Shown here: positions 26,391 to 34,876 of the stretch, in pieces | Numbering within the stretch: position 1 is the stretch's first letter | Layout of the letters: each line of letters begins with the position of its first letter | DNA from: an uncultured Sphingomonas sp. | Lineage (GTDB): Bacteria; Pseudomonadota; Alphaproteobacteria; Sphingomonadales; Sphingomonadaceae | Length of the DNA: 34,890 nt | Assembly (NCBI RefSeq): GCF_946477935.1 | Contig: NZ_CAMLAC010000014.1 | Location: 1 to 34,890, forward strand | Reading direction: 5' to 3' | The notes under the pieces: generated by a model | Database searches by the model: none | What the model saw: only the letters and a program-made list of their open reading frames with translations | What the model was told of the DNA's origin: nothing | Program-made: the position numbers and the translations under genes

Positions 26391-27380
26391 TCAGACCGTA
26401 ACGACGACCTTGCCGATCTGGTCGTTCGATTCGAGGAAGCGGTGAGCGTCCTGGATGGCGTCGAGCGGGAAAGTGCGCGCGATCCGCGGCTTGAGCGCGC
26501 CCGATTCCAGACCCGCCACGATGAACGCCTTTGCGCGATCGAGGGCGGCATCGTCCGAGACGATCTCGCTGTAGAGATACCCCTTGAGCGTGAGGCTCTT
26601 GCCCAGCACGGAGAACAACGGGAACGGCGTCGGTTCGCCGCTGAGCGCGCCATATTCGAGCAGGATGCCGCCGCGTGCCATGCTCTCGGTCAGCGGCTCG
26701 AACGACGGGCCTCCGACCGGATCGAGCACCACGCGCGCACCCTGACCATCGGTTATCTCCATCACCCTCGCTACCAGATCCTCTTCCCCGGTCGCGACGA
26801 CATGATGTGCACCGGCATCGATCAAAGCCTGGCGCTTGGCGCCGGTACGCGTCGTCGCGATTACCGTCGCGCCGACCATCCGCGCAATCTGGAAGGCAGC
26901 AAGGCCGACGCTGCTGGAGGCAGCTGTGACGATGACGAAATCGCCCTCGCCGAGTTTCGCCTGCTCCACCAGCGCACCCCAGGCGGTGACATACTGCATC
27001 CACACGGCCGCCGCTTCCTCGAACGACAGCGCCGCCGGATGCTTGACGACGAGGCGGACGGGCACGTTGGCGACCTCGCCATAAGTGCCCCAGCGCGCGA
27101 TATCGAGCGGGGGGATGACGCTGACGGCTTCGCCTTCCGCAAACCCGGTCACGTCCGCGCCGACCGTAACGACAGTGCCGGCAGCCTCATAGCCAAGGCG
27201 GCTCGGGAACTCGGCTTCCTGAAGGTAGGCATGGTTGCGGAACATCACCTCGGCGCGGTTTATGCCTATCGCCTTGACCGCGATCTGCACTTCGTCGGCC
27301 GCGGGCGCGGGGACTGCCACATCTTCAATCCTGAGGACGCTGGCGTCGCCATATTCGTGGATACGGACGATGCGGCTCAT
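26391..27380 (-). CDS. NADPH:quinone oxidoreductase-type zinc-free dehydrogenase
   Basis: Medium-chain dehydrogenase/reductase of 329 residues of the quinone oxidoreductase (QOR) branch. It has the N-terminal GroES-like domain (MSRIVRIHEYGDASVLRIEDV, GYEAAGTVVTVG) and a Rossmann domain with the NADPH-type motif AASSSVGLAAFQIA, followed by VIATTRTGAKRQAL. The zinc ligands of the alcohol dehydrogenases are absent. Such enzymes reduce quinones or the double bond of reactive enones. It is divergent from a TetR-type gene 96 bp away, with candidate operators between, and is therefore probably repressed by it. Its 3' end faces frmR about 200 bp away. Confidence 0.86.
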   Translation of the reverse strand: MSRIVRIHEYGDASVLRIEDVAVPAPAADEVQIAVKAIGINRAEVMFRNHAYLQEAEFPSRLGYEAAGTVVTVGADVTGFAEGEAVSVIPPLDIARWGTYGEVANVPVRLVVKHPAALSFEEAAAVWMQYVTAWGALVEQAKLGEGDFVIVTAASSSVGLAAFQIARMVGATVIATTRTGAKRQALIDAGAHHVVATGEEDLVARVMEITDGQGARVVLDPVGGPSFEPLTESMARGGILLEYGALSGEPTPFPLFSVLGKSLTLKGYLYSEIVSDDAALDRAKAFIVAGLESGALKPRIARTFPLDAIQDAHRFLESNDQIGKVVVTV

Positions 27381-27399
27381 TGGAAAATCCTTGATTGTT

Positions 27400-27459
27400 G
27401 AATGATCGTTCTGTAAGGGAGCGGACCACCCGTTTCAATATATTATTTATCGATCGTTC
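27400..27459. promoter_or_regulatory. Candidate TetR operators in the divergent QOR/tetR promoter
   Basis: GAATGATCGTTC at 27400-27411 is a near-perfect palindrome. A second CGATCGTTC lies at 27451-27459. The shared GATCGTTC core matches the AACGATCGTT type of site bound by many TetR repressors next to oxidoreductase genes. The sites lie in the 96-bp gap and would let the TetR protein control both genes. Confidence 0.5.
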
Positions 27460-27476
27460 CATATCGTGCATCAGAG

Positions 27477-28097
27477 ATGACAGAGACGAAAGGCCGTCGC
27501 CGCGCAGGTCGCCCTCGTGTGTTCGACACTGACGCTGCGCTCGACAAGGCGGTGCGGCTGTTCTGGCAGCGCGGCTACGAAGCGACATCGATGGCCGATC
27601 TGGTGGCGGAGACTGGCGTCGCCGCCGCAAGTCTCTATGCAGCGTTTGACAACAAGGCGGGGCTGTTTGCGGCGGTGATCGAGCGCTACGCCGCGACGTT
27701 CAGCGTCCACCTCTATGCACCCATCAACGATCCGGCGTTGTCCACCTACGAGGCCGTCAAAGGCCTGCTGGAACGAGCGGCGTCATCATTCTCGGAACCT
27801 GGAACGCCGGCCGGATGCTTCATGTATTCGGCAGCGGCAGCCGTTTCGCCGGCGTCTGCCGCCATCGAATGCCTGCTGCGCGACAAGCGTATCGCGGCGG
27901 AGGCCCTCCTGATCGAGCGTCTGCAACGCGGCGCTGCGCAGGGCGAGCTTGCGGCCAACACCGATCCGGCCGTGCTAGGCAAATTCATCAATACGGTCAT
28001 GGAAGGCATGTCCGTTCAGGCGCGCGACGGCGCTACGATCAACGAACTGCTCTCCATCGCCAGAATGGCACTCGATCGATGGCCGGCCGCGATATGA
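27477..28097 (+). CDS. TetR-family transcriptional repressor
   Basis: A 206-residue TetR regulator. The N-terminal helix-turn-helix spans roughly residues 15-60 (GRPRVFDTDAALDKAVRLFW, TSMADLVAETGVAAASLYAAF, DNKAGLF). The C-terminal ligand domain is of the type often found with oxidoreductases (PAGCFMYSAAAAVSPASAAIE), with a Cys that could sense electrophiles (inference). It is divergent from the quinone oxidoreductase gene and 75 nt upstream of the aldo/keto reductase on its own strand. It may control both, a common arrangement for electrophile-responsive TetR repressors. Confidence 0.88.
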   Translation: MTETKGRRRAGRPRVFDTDAALDKAVRLFWQRGYEATSMADLVAETGVAAASLYAAFDNKAGLFAAVIERYAATFSVHLYAPINDPALSTYEAVKGLLERAASSFSEPGTPAGCFMYSAAAAVSPASAAIECLLRDKRIAAEALLIERLQRGAAQGELAANTDPAVLGKFINTVMEGMSVQARDGATINELLSIARMALDRWPAAI

Positions 28098-28172
28098 TCG
28101 TTACAAGGTGGTGATCTGCCAATCCGCCTCCCGCGACCGGACAGTCGAACTCATCGCATAGGACGAAAACAC

Positions 28173-29003
28173 ATGAAACACGTGACATTGCCGGGCGGGG
28201 AAGTGGTTCCTTCAATGGGTCAAGGCACCTGGAAGATGGGCGAACGTGCCGAGCGCCGATCCGATGAGATCGCCGCGCTACGCGCCGGTGTCGAACTGGG
28301 CATGACGCTTATCGATACCGCCGAAATGTATGGCGATGGTGCGGCGGAAACGCTGATATCCGAGGCGCTGGGCAGCGTTCGCGACCAGTTATTCATCGTT
28401 AGCAAGGCATATCCGCAGAATGCATCGCGCTCCCGCCTTGCCGGTGCGTGCGAGGCGAGCCTGAAGCGGCTCGGCACCGACCGGCTGGACCTCTACCTTC
28501 TCCATTGGCGGGGATCGGTGCCGCTCGCTGAGACAGTGGAGGCATTGGAGGCCCTCAAATCGGCAGGAAAGATCCGCCACTGGGGTGTCAGCAATCTCGA
28601 TACCGACGATATGGAAGAGCTTGTCGCTGCGGGCGGGGATGGCTGCGTGACCGATCAGATCCTTTACAACCTGGTCCGGCGAGGCCCCGAATTGGACCTG
28701 CTGCCGTGGCTCGCCGAACATAACATACCGGTTATGGCGTATAGTCCAGTCGAGCAGGGACGACTTTCTACCCACCCCGCTCTCGACAAGATTGCTGCCG
28801 AGGTCGGTGCAACCCCGGTGCAGGTTGCACTTGCGTGGACCTTGCGGCGCGACGGTCTCATCGCCATCCCGAAAGCGAGTTCAGTCGCGCATGTGCGGGA
28901 GAACCGGGCGGCCGCCGATATCGTTCTTTCCGACGCTCAGCTTGCGACACTCGACGCGGCATTTCCCAGGCCACGCGACCGCCGTCCACTCGAGATGCTT
29001 TAG
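28173..29003 (+). CDS. Aldo/keto reductase
   Basis: A 276-residue (beta/alpha)8 barrel NADPH-dependent reductase. The catalytic tetrad is complete: Asp48 and Tyr53 (IDTAEMYGDG), Lys78 (IVSKAY) and His111 (LLHW). The N-terminal VPSMGQGTWKMGE and the cofactor segment near the C-terminus (IAIPKASSVAHVRENRAA) are typical of the AKR family, close to the YeaE/2,5-diketogluconate and methylglyoxal reductase type. It reduces aldehydes and ketones to alcohols, so it complements the oxidative enzymes nearby. It follows the TetR gene by 75 nt. Confidence 0.92.
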   Translation: MKHVTLPGGEVVPSMGQGTWKMGERAERRSDEIAALRAGVELGMTLIDTAEMYGDGAAETLISEALGSVRDQLFIVSKAYPQNASRSRLAGACEASLKRLGTDRLDLYLLHWRGSVPLAETVEALEALKSAGKIRHWGVSNLDTDDMEELVAAGGDGCVTDQILYNLVRRGPELDLLPWLAEHNIPVMAYSPVEQGRLSTHPALDKIAAEVGATPVQVALAWTLRRDGLIAIPKASSVAHVRENRAAADIVLSDAQLATLDAAFPRPRDRRPLEML

Positions 29004-29338
29004 CGTCGGATGGCGATATTATCGCTCGAAGGAACAGGACGCAAACCGGATCGGCGGTAGGCGCGCAGCGGTGCGGCGATCGGACCAGTGTCGACACCGC
29101 TATCGGGCGGGTGCTGCGCGACTGACGGTTCGAGAACCAGGCTTATCGCGCCTCTGGCCCAATTTCCTCGTAGCCGCCACGAATAACCTTCTGACGGTTC
29201 TTACCGACCATGAGGCGTATCCGCGCCGACAGGGCATTCAGCCAAGGACGTCATTCTTGTCCGTCGGGCGCTCTGAATCGAAGCTCGGGTGGCCTAGCTG
29301 TCAGCACCACACCGCGCCGCCTGAGGTTCTAAGCTGAT
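29004..29338. other. Gene-free stretch before the IS110 element
   Basis: About 335 bp after the aldo/keto reductase. No frame with recognisable protein similarity and no clear repeats or hairpins were seen. It may be remnant sequence from earlier insertions. Confidence 0.4.
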
Positions 29339-29409
29339 GGGGTGGACGCCCCCCGACGGCATCGATGTGCCAGAGTGGAGGTGTTGATCACCACTTGAGG
29401 GAGGCGTCC

Positions 29410-30444
29410 GTGTCGGGAGTTACCACAATCGGCCTTGATACCGCCAAGAGTGTTTTTCATGCGCACGGCGCGGAAAAGCGCGGCGCGATGGTGTTCAGTC
29501 GCAAGCTGGCGCGGGGCAAGATGCTCGAGTTCTTTGCGGGGCGGCCGCGGTGCACGGTAGCGCTGGAGGCATGCGGCGGAGCGCATCACTGGGCGCGTGA
29601 GCTCCAGGCAATGGGCTACGAGGTGCGGCTGATTCCGCCGGCGTACGTGAAGCCGTTCGTTAAGCGGCACAAGAATGACGCTATCGACGCGGAGGCGATT
29701 TGCGAGGCGGCGCAGCGTCCCGGCATGCGCTTCGTGACGGTGAAGAGCGAAGAGCAGCAGGCCGCAGGGTTGGTGTTTCGCACGCGCGACCTAGTGGTGC
29801 GCCAGCGAACTCAGCTCATCAACGCGATCCGGGGTCACCTGGCGGAATATGGCTGGGTTGCGCCGCGCGGTACGGCGCACATGACGTTGTTGGCCGAGAT
29901 GCTGGAGGACGAGGAGATGGCCTCATCGCTGCCAGCTGAAGCGCTGCCGATGTTCAGGGTCATGATCGACTTGCTGGCTGAGCTCGACAAGCGCGTCGCC
30001 ACCCTCGATCGCGAGATCGCACGACGTGCAAAGGAAGACGAGGCGGCACGCCGGCTGATGACCATCCCCGGCATCGGCCCGATTGCCGCCACGGCAATCG
30101 TGGCACTCGCACCACCGCTTGGGACGTTCGCGAAGAGCCGCGACTTTGCCGCCTGGCTCGGGCTTGCGCCACGACAGCACTCAACAGGCGGCAAGCAGCG
30201 GCTGGGCAACATCTCGAAGATGGGAGAGCGAACGATACGTCGGCTGCTCATCATCGGCGGTAGTTCAGTGGTGAGGCAGGCGTGTCGTAATGGCGCTCCA
30301 GCTGGTTCATGGCTGGAGCGGATGCTTGCACGCAAGCCGCGCATGCTCGTCTCGGTGGCGCTTGCCAACAAGATGGCGCGCATGGCTTGGGCGCTGCTGA
30401 CCAGGAACGAGGATTACAGAGCTCCGGCGGTTGCCACGGCGTAA
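29410..30444 (+). CDS. IS110-family (IS1111 group) transposase/recombinase
   Basis: DEDD recombinase of 344 residues that uses an RNA guide. The start is GTG 29410, preceded by GAGGGAGG. The N-terminal RuvC-like DEDD domain shows GLDTAKSVF (first Asp), VALEACGG (Glu) and KNDAIDAEAI (two Asp). A helical linker follows, then the C-terminal Transposase_20 domain with LMTIPGIGPIAATAIVAL and the Ser-containing segment ending in WALLTRNEDYR. Reading frame and catalytic residues are intact, so this copy could be active, unlike the other insertion sequences in the window. Confidence 0.93.
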   Translation: MSGVTTIGLDTAKSVFHAHGAEKRGAMVFSRKLARGKMLEFFAGRPRCTVALEACGGAHHWARELQAMGYEVRLIPPAYVKPFVKRHKNDAIDAEAICEAAQRPGMRFVTVKSEEQQAAGLVFRTRDLVVRQRTQLINAIRGHLAEYGWVAPRGTAHMTLLAEMLEDEEMASSLPAEALPMFRVMIDLLAELDKRVATLDREIARRAKEDEAARRLMTIPGIGPIAATAIVALAPPLGTFAKSRDFAAWLGLAPRQHSTGGKQRLGNISKMGERTIRRLLIIGGSSVVRQACRNGAPAGSWLERMLARKPRMLVSVALANKMARMAWALLTRNEDYRAPAVATA

Positions 30445-30691
30445 GCCGCGGCCGCAGCCAGAGGCGTCGGGGACGTAGGCGGATCGAAGGAGGGTATGGC
30501 ACAACAGTCGGCGAGACGGGGCCGGAAGAACCAGTGAATGGCAGAGCGCTACCCAAGCGCGATAAGCTGAAATGGATCCGGTCCGCGCACTCCCATACTG
30601 GCCCACAGCTGTGGCGCTGCTCATCGAGGCCGGACAGATGACAGCATCCGACTACGTGCCAACATGCCCCGATTTACCGCTTGCATCCGAA
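30445..30691 (+). ncRNA. Candidate bridge/seek RNA region of the IS1111-type element
   Basis: In IS110 elements the recombinase is guided by a non-coding RNA; in the IS1111 subgroup it is encoded downstream of the transposase. Here about 250 nt lie between the stop codon and the right inverted repeat without coding potential. Visible structure includes GCGCT/AGCGC with a 5-nt loop and the 12-nt palindrome CCACAGCTGTGG. Precise ends and guide loops were not determined. Confidence 0.45.
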
Positions 30692-30702
30692 GGGGCGTCC
30701 AC

Positions 30703-30907
30703 AGCTGCCATCCCAGCGTGCGCCGCTGGCGGGTAGGTGAACCGACAACTCGCTCAAGCTCAGTCGGACAGGGCGCAGGCGATGAACCATTCCCTGCACT
30801 GCAGCGCCGAATTGCCGCGCTGCTACCTAGAGAGCTACCTAGCACGCAGATGTCTGGATACGATCCACTGTCCGAGCGATTCAAGTGTTTGAAAATAAGG
30901 GAGAAGG
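30703..30907. other. Possible island edge between IS110 and the tRNA genes
   Basis: 205 bp with no gene or strong repeat. It lies against the 3' end of the first tRNA-Lys gene, where tRNA-targeting integrases usually insert, so an attachment site may sit here. A matching second copy is not in the window. Confidence 0.3.
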
Positions 30908-30983
<76 letters not shown>

Positions 30984-31005
30984 GTACCCGTCAGGGCGGA
31001 AAGGA

Positions 31006-31081
<76 letters not shown>

Positions 31082-31182
31082 ATTCCCGCCAGCGTTGCTT
31101 TGGAGCGCCTTGGTGAAGCGCCCCGGCATCGGGGAAGCGCGCGGTTAGCACCCGCGGCGCGGTTTGCAAACCCTTTTTTGCC

Positions 31183-32295
31183 CTACCAGCGGGTTGCGCG
31201 ACGATTTTCGCGATCGAGGCTCATCAAAATGCCCAGGCACAGCAGCACCGTCATCTGCGACGAACCACCATAGCTGACCAGTGGCAGCGGAATGCCGACG
31301 ACGGGGGCCAGCCCCATGACCATCATCAGGTTGATCGCGACATAGAAGAAGATGGTGGTCGACAGGCCGGCGGCCGCGAGCCGGGCAAAACGCGTCTTGG
31401 CGCGCTGGCCCACATCGATGCCCCAGCGGATGACCAGCAGAAAGGCCAGGATCAGCAGGCAGCCGCCGACCAGGCCCCATTCCTCCGCCATGGTGGCGAA
31501 GACGAAATCGGTATGCCCCTCCGGCAGATAGTCGAGATGGCTTTGCGTTCCGTTCAGGAAGCCCTTGCCCCAGATGCCGCCCGAGCCGATCGCGATCTTG
31601 GACTGGCTGATGTGGTAGCCGGTGCCCAGCGGATCGCTTTCGGGGTCCATGAAGATCAGGACGCGGTTCTTCTGATAATCGTGAAGCAGCAGGTTGAAGG
31701 CCAAGGGTGCGGCGATGGCGACGCTGATCGCGCCGCCGATGAACAGGCGCAAGGGAACACCGGCGAGGAACATGACGGTGACACCACCCGCGCAGATCAT
31801 CAGCGCGGTGCCGAGATCGGGCTGTTTCATGACGATCACGGCCGGAATGCCGATCAGTACCGCCGCCGGCCAGATGCCGGACCAGCGCCGCGTTTCGGCG
31901 GGGGGCAGCACCTCGTAGAAACGGGCGCATGCCAGCACGATCAACGGCTTCATCAGCTCGGAGGGCTGGAGGCGGATGAAGCCGACGTCCAGCCAGCGCT
32001 GGCTGCCGCCGCGCACCGCGCCGAGCAGTTCGACAAGGATCAGCGCGGCGACTACCGCGATATAGCCGGGAACTGCGATCCCCTTCCAGAACCGCTCCGG
32101 CAGGCGGGCCAGCACCAGTGAGCCGGCGAGCAGCACGAAGAAGCGGATGCCCTGCAGCATCGCCCAGGGCTTCAACGACCCGCCGGCGGCCGAATAGAGG
32201 ACGATCAGGCCGAAGCTGCCGATCGCGGTGACCAGCAGGATGACGCGCCACGGGATGCGTGCCAGCGGTTCGGGGATGATCCGGCTGCGGCTCAT
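31183..32295 (-). CDS. rodA: Rod-shape glycosyltransferase RodA
   Basis: SEDS-family peptidoglycan glycosyltransferase of the elongasome, partner of PBP2. The ATG at 32293-32295 gives 370 residues with about 10 membrane segments; it overlaps the mrdA stop (ATGA). Conserved SEDS regions are GGSQRWLDVGFIRLQPSELMK, KQPDLGTAL, GTGYHISQSKIAIGSGG, GHTDFVFATMAEEWG and the C-terminal GIPLPLVSYGGSS. The length is normal. The longer upstream open frame is an Arg-rich shadow of mrdA. It is the last gene of the mreD-mrdA-rodA operon read leftward, followed by the tRNA pair. Confidence 0.95.
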   Translation of the reverse strand: MSRSRIIPEPLARIPWRVILLVTAIGSFGLIVLYSAAGGSLKPWAMLQGIRFFVLLAGSLVLARLPERFWKGIAVPGYIAVVAALILVELLGAVRGGSQRWLDVGFIRLQPSELMKPLIVLACARFYEVLPPAETRRWSGIWPAAVLIGIPAVIVMKQPDLGTALMICAGGVTVMFLAGVPLRLFIGGAISVAIAAPLAFNLLLHDYQKNRVLIFMDPESDPLGTGYHISQSKIAIGSGGIWGKGFLNGTQSHLDYLPEGHTDFVFATMAEEWGLVGGCLLILAFLLVIRWGIDVGQRAKTRFARLAAAGLSTTIFFYVAINLMMVMGLAPVVGIPLPLVSYGGSSQMTVLLCLGILMSLDRENRRATRW

Positions 32296-34361
32296 TCGTC
32301 GCCCTCGGGCACGGAGGCTTCCGCGACGGTGTTGCCGGTGGTCTGGGTCGCGCGCGTCTCCGCCTCGCGATCGGCGGCGGCGGCGGCCGCCTCGACGGCG
32401 GGTGCGTCGGTGGGAATGACGGCGTCGGTCTTGGTTGCGGGCATCGGGGCGTTGACCGCGCGATAGGCGGCTTCCTGGAAGGCCATGCGCGTTTCGATAT
32501 TGCCGCCCCAAGTTGGCTCGACCTCGGCCAGGCTTTTGAGCGCGCGTTCGCGGTCGAACAGATAGGTCATGATGTCGCGACCGATCATCGGCGTGTCGAG
32601 GTTGCGGACCGTGTGGCCGTTATGTTCCAGCACGATACCCGCGGCATAGCGCGGATTGTCGGCAGGCGCGAAGCAGACGAGCAGCGCATGGTCGCGCAGG
32701 CGGAAGGGGAGCTGGCCGTTCTTCAACACGCCTGCGCGCCGCTCCGCCATGGTGATGCGACGGACCTGCGCGGTGCCGGTCTTCGCCGCCAGACTGACGC
32801 CGGGCACATACATGCGCGCCGCGCCGCCGGTGCCGCCGCCATTCACCACGCCGAACATCGCCTCGCGAACGATGCGGAAATGCTCCTGATCCAGGGACAA
32901 CAACGGCGCATTGCGATGCACGTCGGCGGCGAGCAGGCTGGGTTGAAGCGCGCGACCGGAGGCGAGCCGCGCCGCCATCACCGCGAGTTGCAGCGGGTTG
33001 GCCAACACATAGCCCTGGCCGATCGAGGCGTTCAGCCCGTCAGCGACCGTCCACTTGGTCTTGTACTTGCGTTGCTTCCATTCCGAGTCCGGCACCGTGC
33101 CGTAGCGCTGCGTGGCGAGCGGCAGGTCGAACTTCTGGCCCAGCCCCATCATCCGCGCGACCGGAGCGATCCGGTCATAGCCCATGCGGCGGATCATTTC
33201 GTAGAAATAGATGTCGCAGCTTTGTTCGATCGCACGCTTCAGGTCGACGGGGCCGTGCCCGCCGCGCTTGTGGCAGTGGAACACGCCGGTGCCGACGCGC
33301 ATCGCGCCGGAACAGAAAACGCGCTCCGACGCGGGCACGCCGGCGTGGAGCAGCGCCAGCCCGTTCATCGGCTTGACCGTGGAGCCGGGCGGATACAGCC
33401 CCTGCGTCACCTTGTTCATCAAGGGGATGTGATCGTCGTCCGACAGCATCTTCCATTCGAGATGGCTGATGCCATCGGAAAAGCTGTTGGGGTTGTAGGC
33501 GGGCATCGACACCATGGCGAGCATCTCGCCGGTGAGGCAGTCCATCACCACCGCGGAGCCGGAATTGGTGCCGAGCCGCCTGGCAACATATTCCTGCAAG
33601 CCGGCATCGATCGTCAGCCGGGTATTGTGGCCGGGCACGTCCGGGCGCGTCGCGAGTTCCGCGACGAGCTTGCCGCGCGCGGTGACCTCGACCCGCTTGG
33701 CGCCGGGAATGCCGCGCAGCCGCTTTTCCAGCGTCTTTTCAAGGCCATCTTTGCCTAGTTTGAAGCCGGGGGTGACGAGGAGGGGTTCGCGGGTTTCCTT
33801 ATACTGCTCGGCGGTGGGGACGCCGACATAGCCGGTTAGGTGTGCGACGGCGGCGCCGGCGGGGTAGTAGCGGGCGAAGCCGCGCGTCGGCTGTACGCCG
33901 GGCAGTTCGGGCAGGCGGACGCTGATCGCGGCAAATCGTTCCCAATCAAGGCGTTCGGCGACCTGCACCGGCTTCAGCCCCTTGGCGTCCTTCAGGTCCA
34001 GGCGCAGCCGCTCCATGTCCTCGGGGGGCAGGCGCAGGATCTGTTGCAGCCGGGCAAGCACCTGATCCTTGTCCTCCAGGCGTTCCGGGATGATGTCGAC
34101 GCGGAAGTCGGTGCGGTTGTTGGCGATCGGCAACCCGTTGCGGTCGATGATCCAGCCACGCCGGGGCGGGATCAGGGTGGTGTTGACCCGGTTGCTTTCG
34201 GAGAGAAGCTGATACTTCTCGTTCTGCGCGATCGACAGCCACGCCATGCGGCCGGCGAGCAGCAGGCCGATGCCGGCCTGTCCCGCGCCCAGCACGAAGG
34301 CGCGGCGCGAGAAGCTGTAGGCCTGGGCGGCCTCCGTCATCGTGCGGGCAGGGCGCTTCAC
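32292..34361 (-). CDS. mrdA: Penicillin-binding protein 2 (elongation transpeptidase)
   Basis: Class B PBP that crosslinks peptidoglycan during cell elongation with RodA. From GTG 34359-34361 (GGGAGG upstream, overlapping the mreD stop by 4 nt) it has 689 residues; an in-frame ATG at 34338-34340 is an alternative without a ribosome-binding site. It has one N-terminal membrane anchor (about 20-43), a PBP dimerisation domain (RRGWIIDRNGLPIANNRTDF onward), and a transpeptidase domain with Ser in STVK (about 327-330), SCD (about 381-383) and KTGT (about 527-530). The C-terminus carries an extra Ala/Thr-rich tail of about 70 residues. All active-site motifs are present. Confidence 0.95.
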   Translation of the reverse strand: MKRPARTMTEAAQAYSFSRRAFVLGAGQAGIGLLLAGRMAWLSIAQNEKYQLLSESNRVNTTLIPPRRGWIIDRNGLPIANNRTDFRVDIIPERLEDKDQVLARLQQILRLPPEDMERLRLDLKDAKGLKPVQVAERLDWERFAAISVRLPELPGVQPTRGFARYYPAGAAVAHLTGYVGVPTAEQYKETREPLLVTPGFKLGKDGLEKTLEKRLRGIPGAKRVEVTARGKLVAELATRPDVPGHNTRLTIDAGLQEYVARRLGTNSGSAVVMDCLTGEMLAMVSMPAYNPNSFSDGISHLEWKMLSDDDHIPLMNKVTQGLYPPGSTVKPMNGLALLHAGVPASERVFCSGAMRVGTGVFHCHKRGGHGPVDLKRAIEQSCDIYFYEMIRRMGYDRIAPVARMMGLGQKFDLPLATQRYGTVPDSEWKQRKYKTKWTVADGLNASIGQGYVLANPLQLAVMAARLASGRALQPSLLAADVHRNAPLLSLDQEHFRIVREAMFGVVNGGGTGGAARMYVPGVSLAAKTGTAQVRRITMAERRAGVLKNGQLPFRLRDHALLVCFAPADNPRYAAGIVLEHNGHTVRNLDTPMIGRDIMTYLFDRERALKSLAEVEPTWGGNIETRMAFQEAAYRAVNAPMPATKTDAVIPTDAPAVEAAAAAADREAETRATQTTGNTVAEASVPEGDE

Positions 34362-34876
34362 GCCGCCTCCCGGCCGCGCTTGCGATCGATCCAGGCGACG
34401 GTGCGCGCCGCCACGGGAAAGAGCATGATCGTCATCACGATCTGCGCCACTAGCACGGTATCGACCTGCGCGCCCAAGGGAACCGCAATCAGGCGACCCA
34501 TGACGAGGCAAAAAGCGATGCCCCCGGCGGCGATCAGCCAGTCCTGCCAGAAGTCCCGAAAGACGAGGCGTTGTTCGATCAGCTCGATCGCCAGGAACGT
34601 CGCGGACCAGAGCAGCACCGCGGAGCCGAGCGGCTGGCCGCTGGCGAGATCGTCGAACGCTCCCAGCGGTGCCGCCGCCCAGGGACGCAGCGCGAAGCGG
34701 GCGAGCAGCCGCCAGGCGAGCAGCATCAGCAGCCCGAACGGCGGCAGCACCGGAAAGGTAGCGATCGCCGGCAGGATGGTGACCAGCGACCCCGCCATCA
34801 CCGTGATCCACGGCAGGGCGCGCGCACGCCCCGGCGGCAGGCCGGGATCGAAGGGCTTGTAATCCTGGGGGCTCAC
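34358..34876 (-). CDS. mreD: Rod-shape determining membrane protein MreD
   Basis: A 172-residue membrane protein of the elongasome, first complete gene of the rod operon in this window. It has about five hydrophobic segments (VTILPAIATFPVLPPFGLLML, LLWSATFLAIELIEQRLVF, WLIAAGGIAFCLVMGRLIAVPL, VLVAQIVMTIMLFPVAARTV) and a basic C-terminus. The start is GTG 34874-34876, just before the window edge; no strong ribosome-binding site is visible, as is common for a translationally coupled gene. Identification rests on membrane topology, family-like length and position directly upstream of mrdA. MreD is poorly conserved in sequence. Confidence 0.85.
   Translation of the reverse strand: MSPQDYKPFDPGLPPGRARALPWITVMAGSLVTILPAIATFPVLPPFGLLMLLAWRLLARFALRPWAAAPLGAFDDLASGQPLGSAVLLWSATFLAIELIEQRLVFRDFWQDWLIAAGGIAFCLVMGRLIAVPLGAQVDTVLVAQIVMTIMLFPVAARTVAWIDRKRGREAA

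Larger units (their letters stand above)
29339..30705 (+). mobile_element. IS110-family element, IS1111 type
   Basis: An element of about 1.37 kb. A perfect 11-bp inverted repeat, GTGGACGCCCC at 29342-29352 and its complement GGGGCGTCCAC at 30692-30702, lies at or near its ends. Short subterminal inverted repeats mark the IS1111 subgroup; classical IS110 members lack them. The left non-coding part is about 70 bp and the right about 260 bp, again as in IS1111. The exact tips and the target core cannot be fixed from this copy alone. Confidence 0.78.

Noticed and set aside
31161..31178. GGTTTGCAAACC followed by a T run near the rodA stop, possible terminator
   Set aside because: The T run lies on the plus strand, so it would act against the direction of rodA; the palindrome leaves only a 4-bp stem once a loop is allowed.
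32613..33758. 381-codon plus-strand frame opposite mrdA
   Set aside because: Antisense to an intact PBP2 with all catalytic motifs; His/Arg-rich shadow composition.
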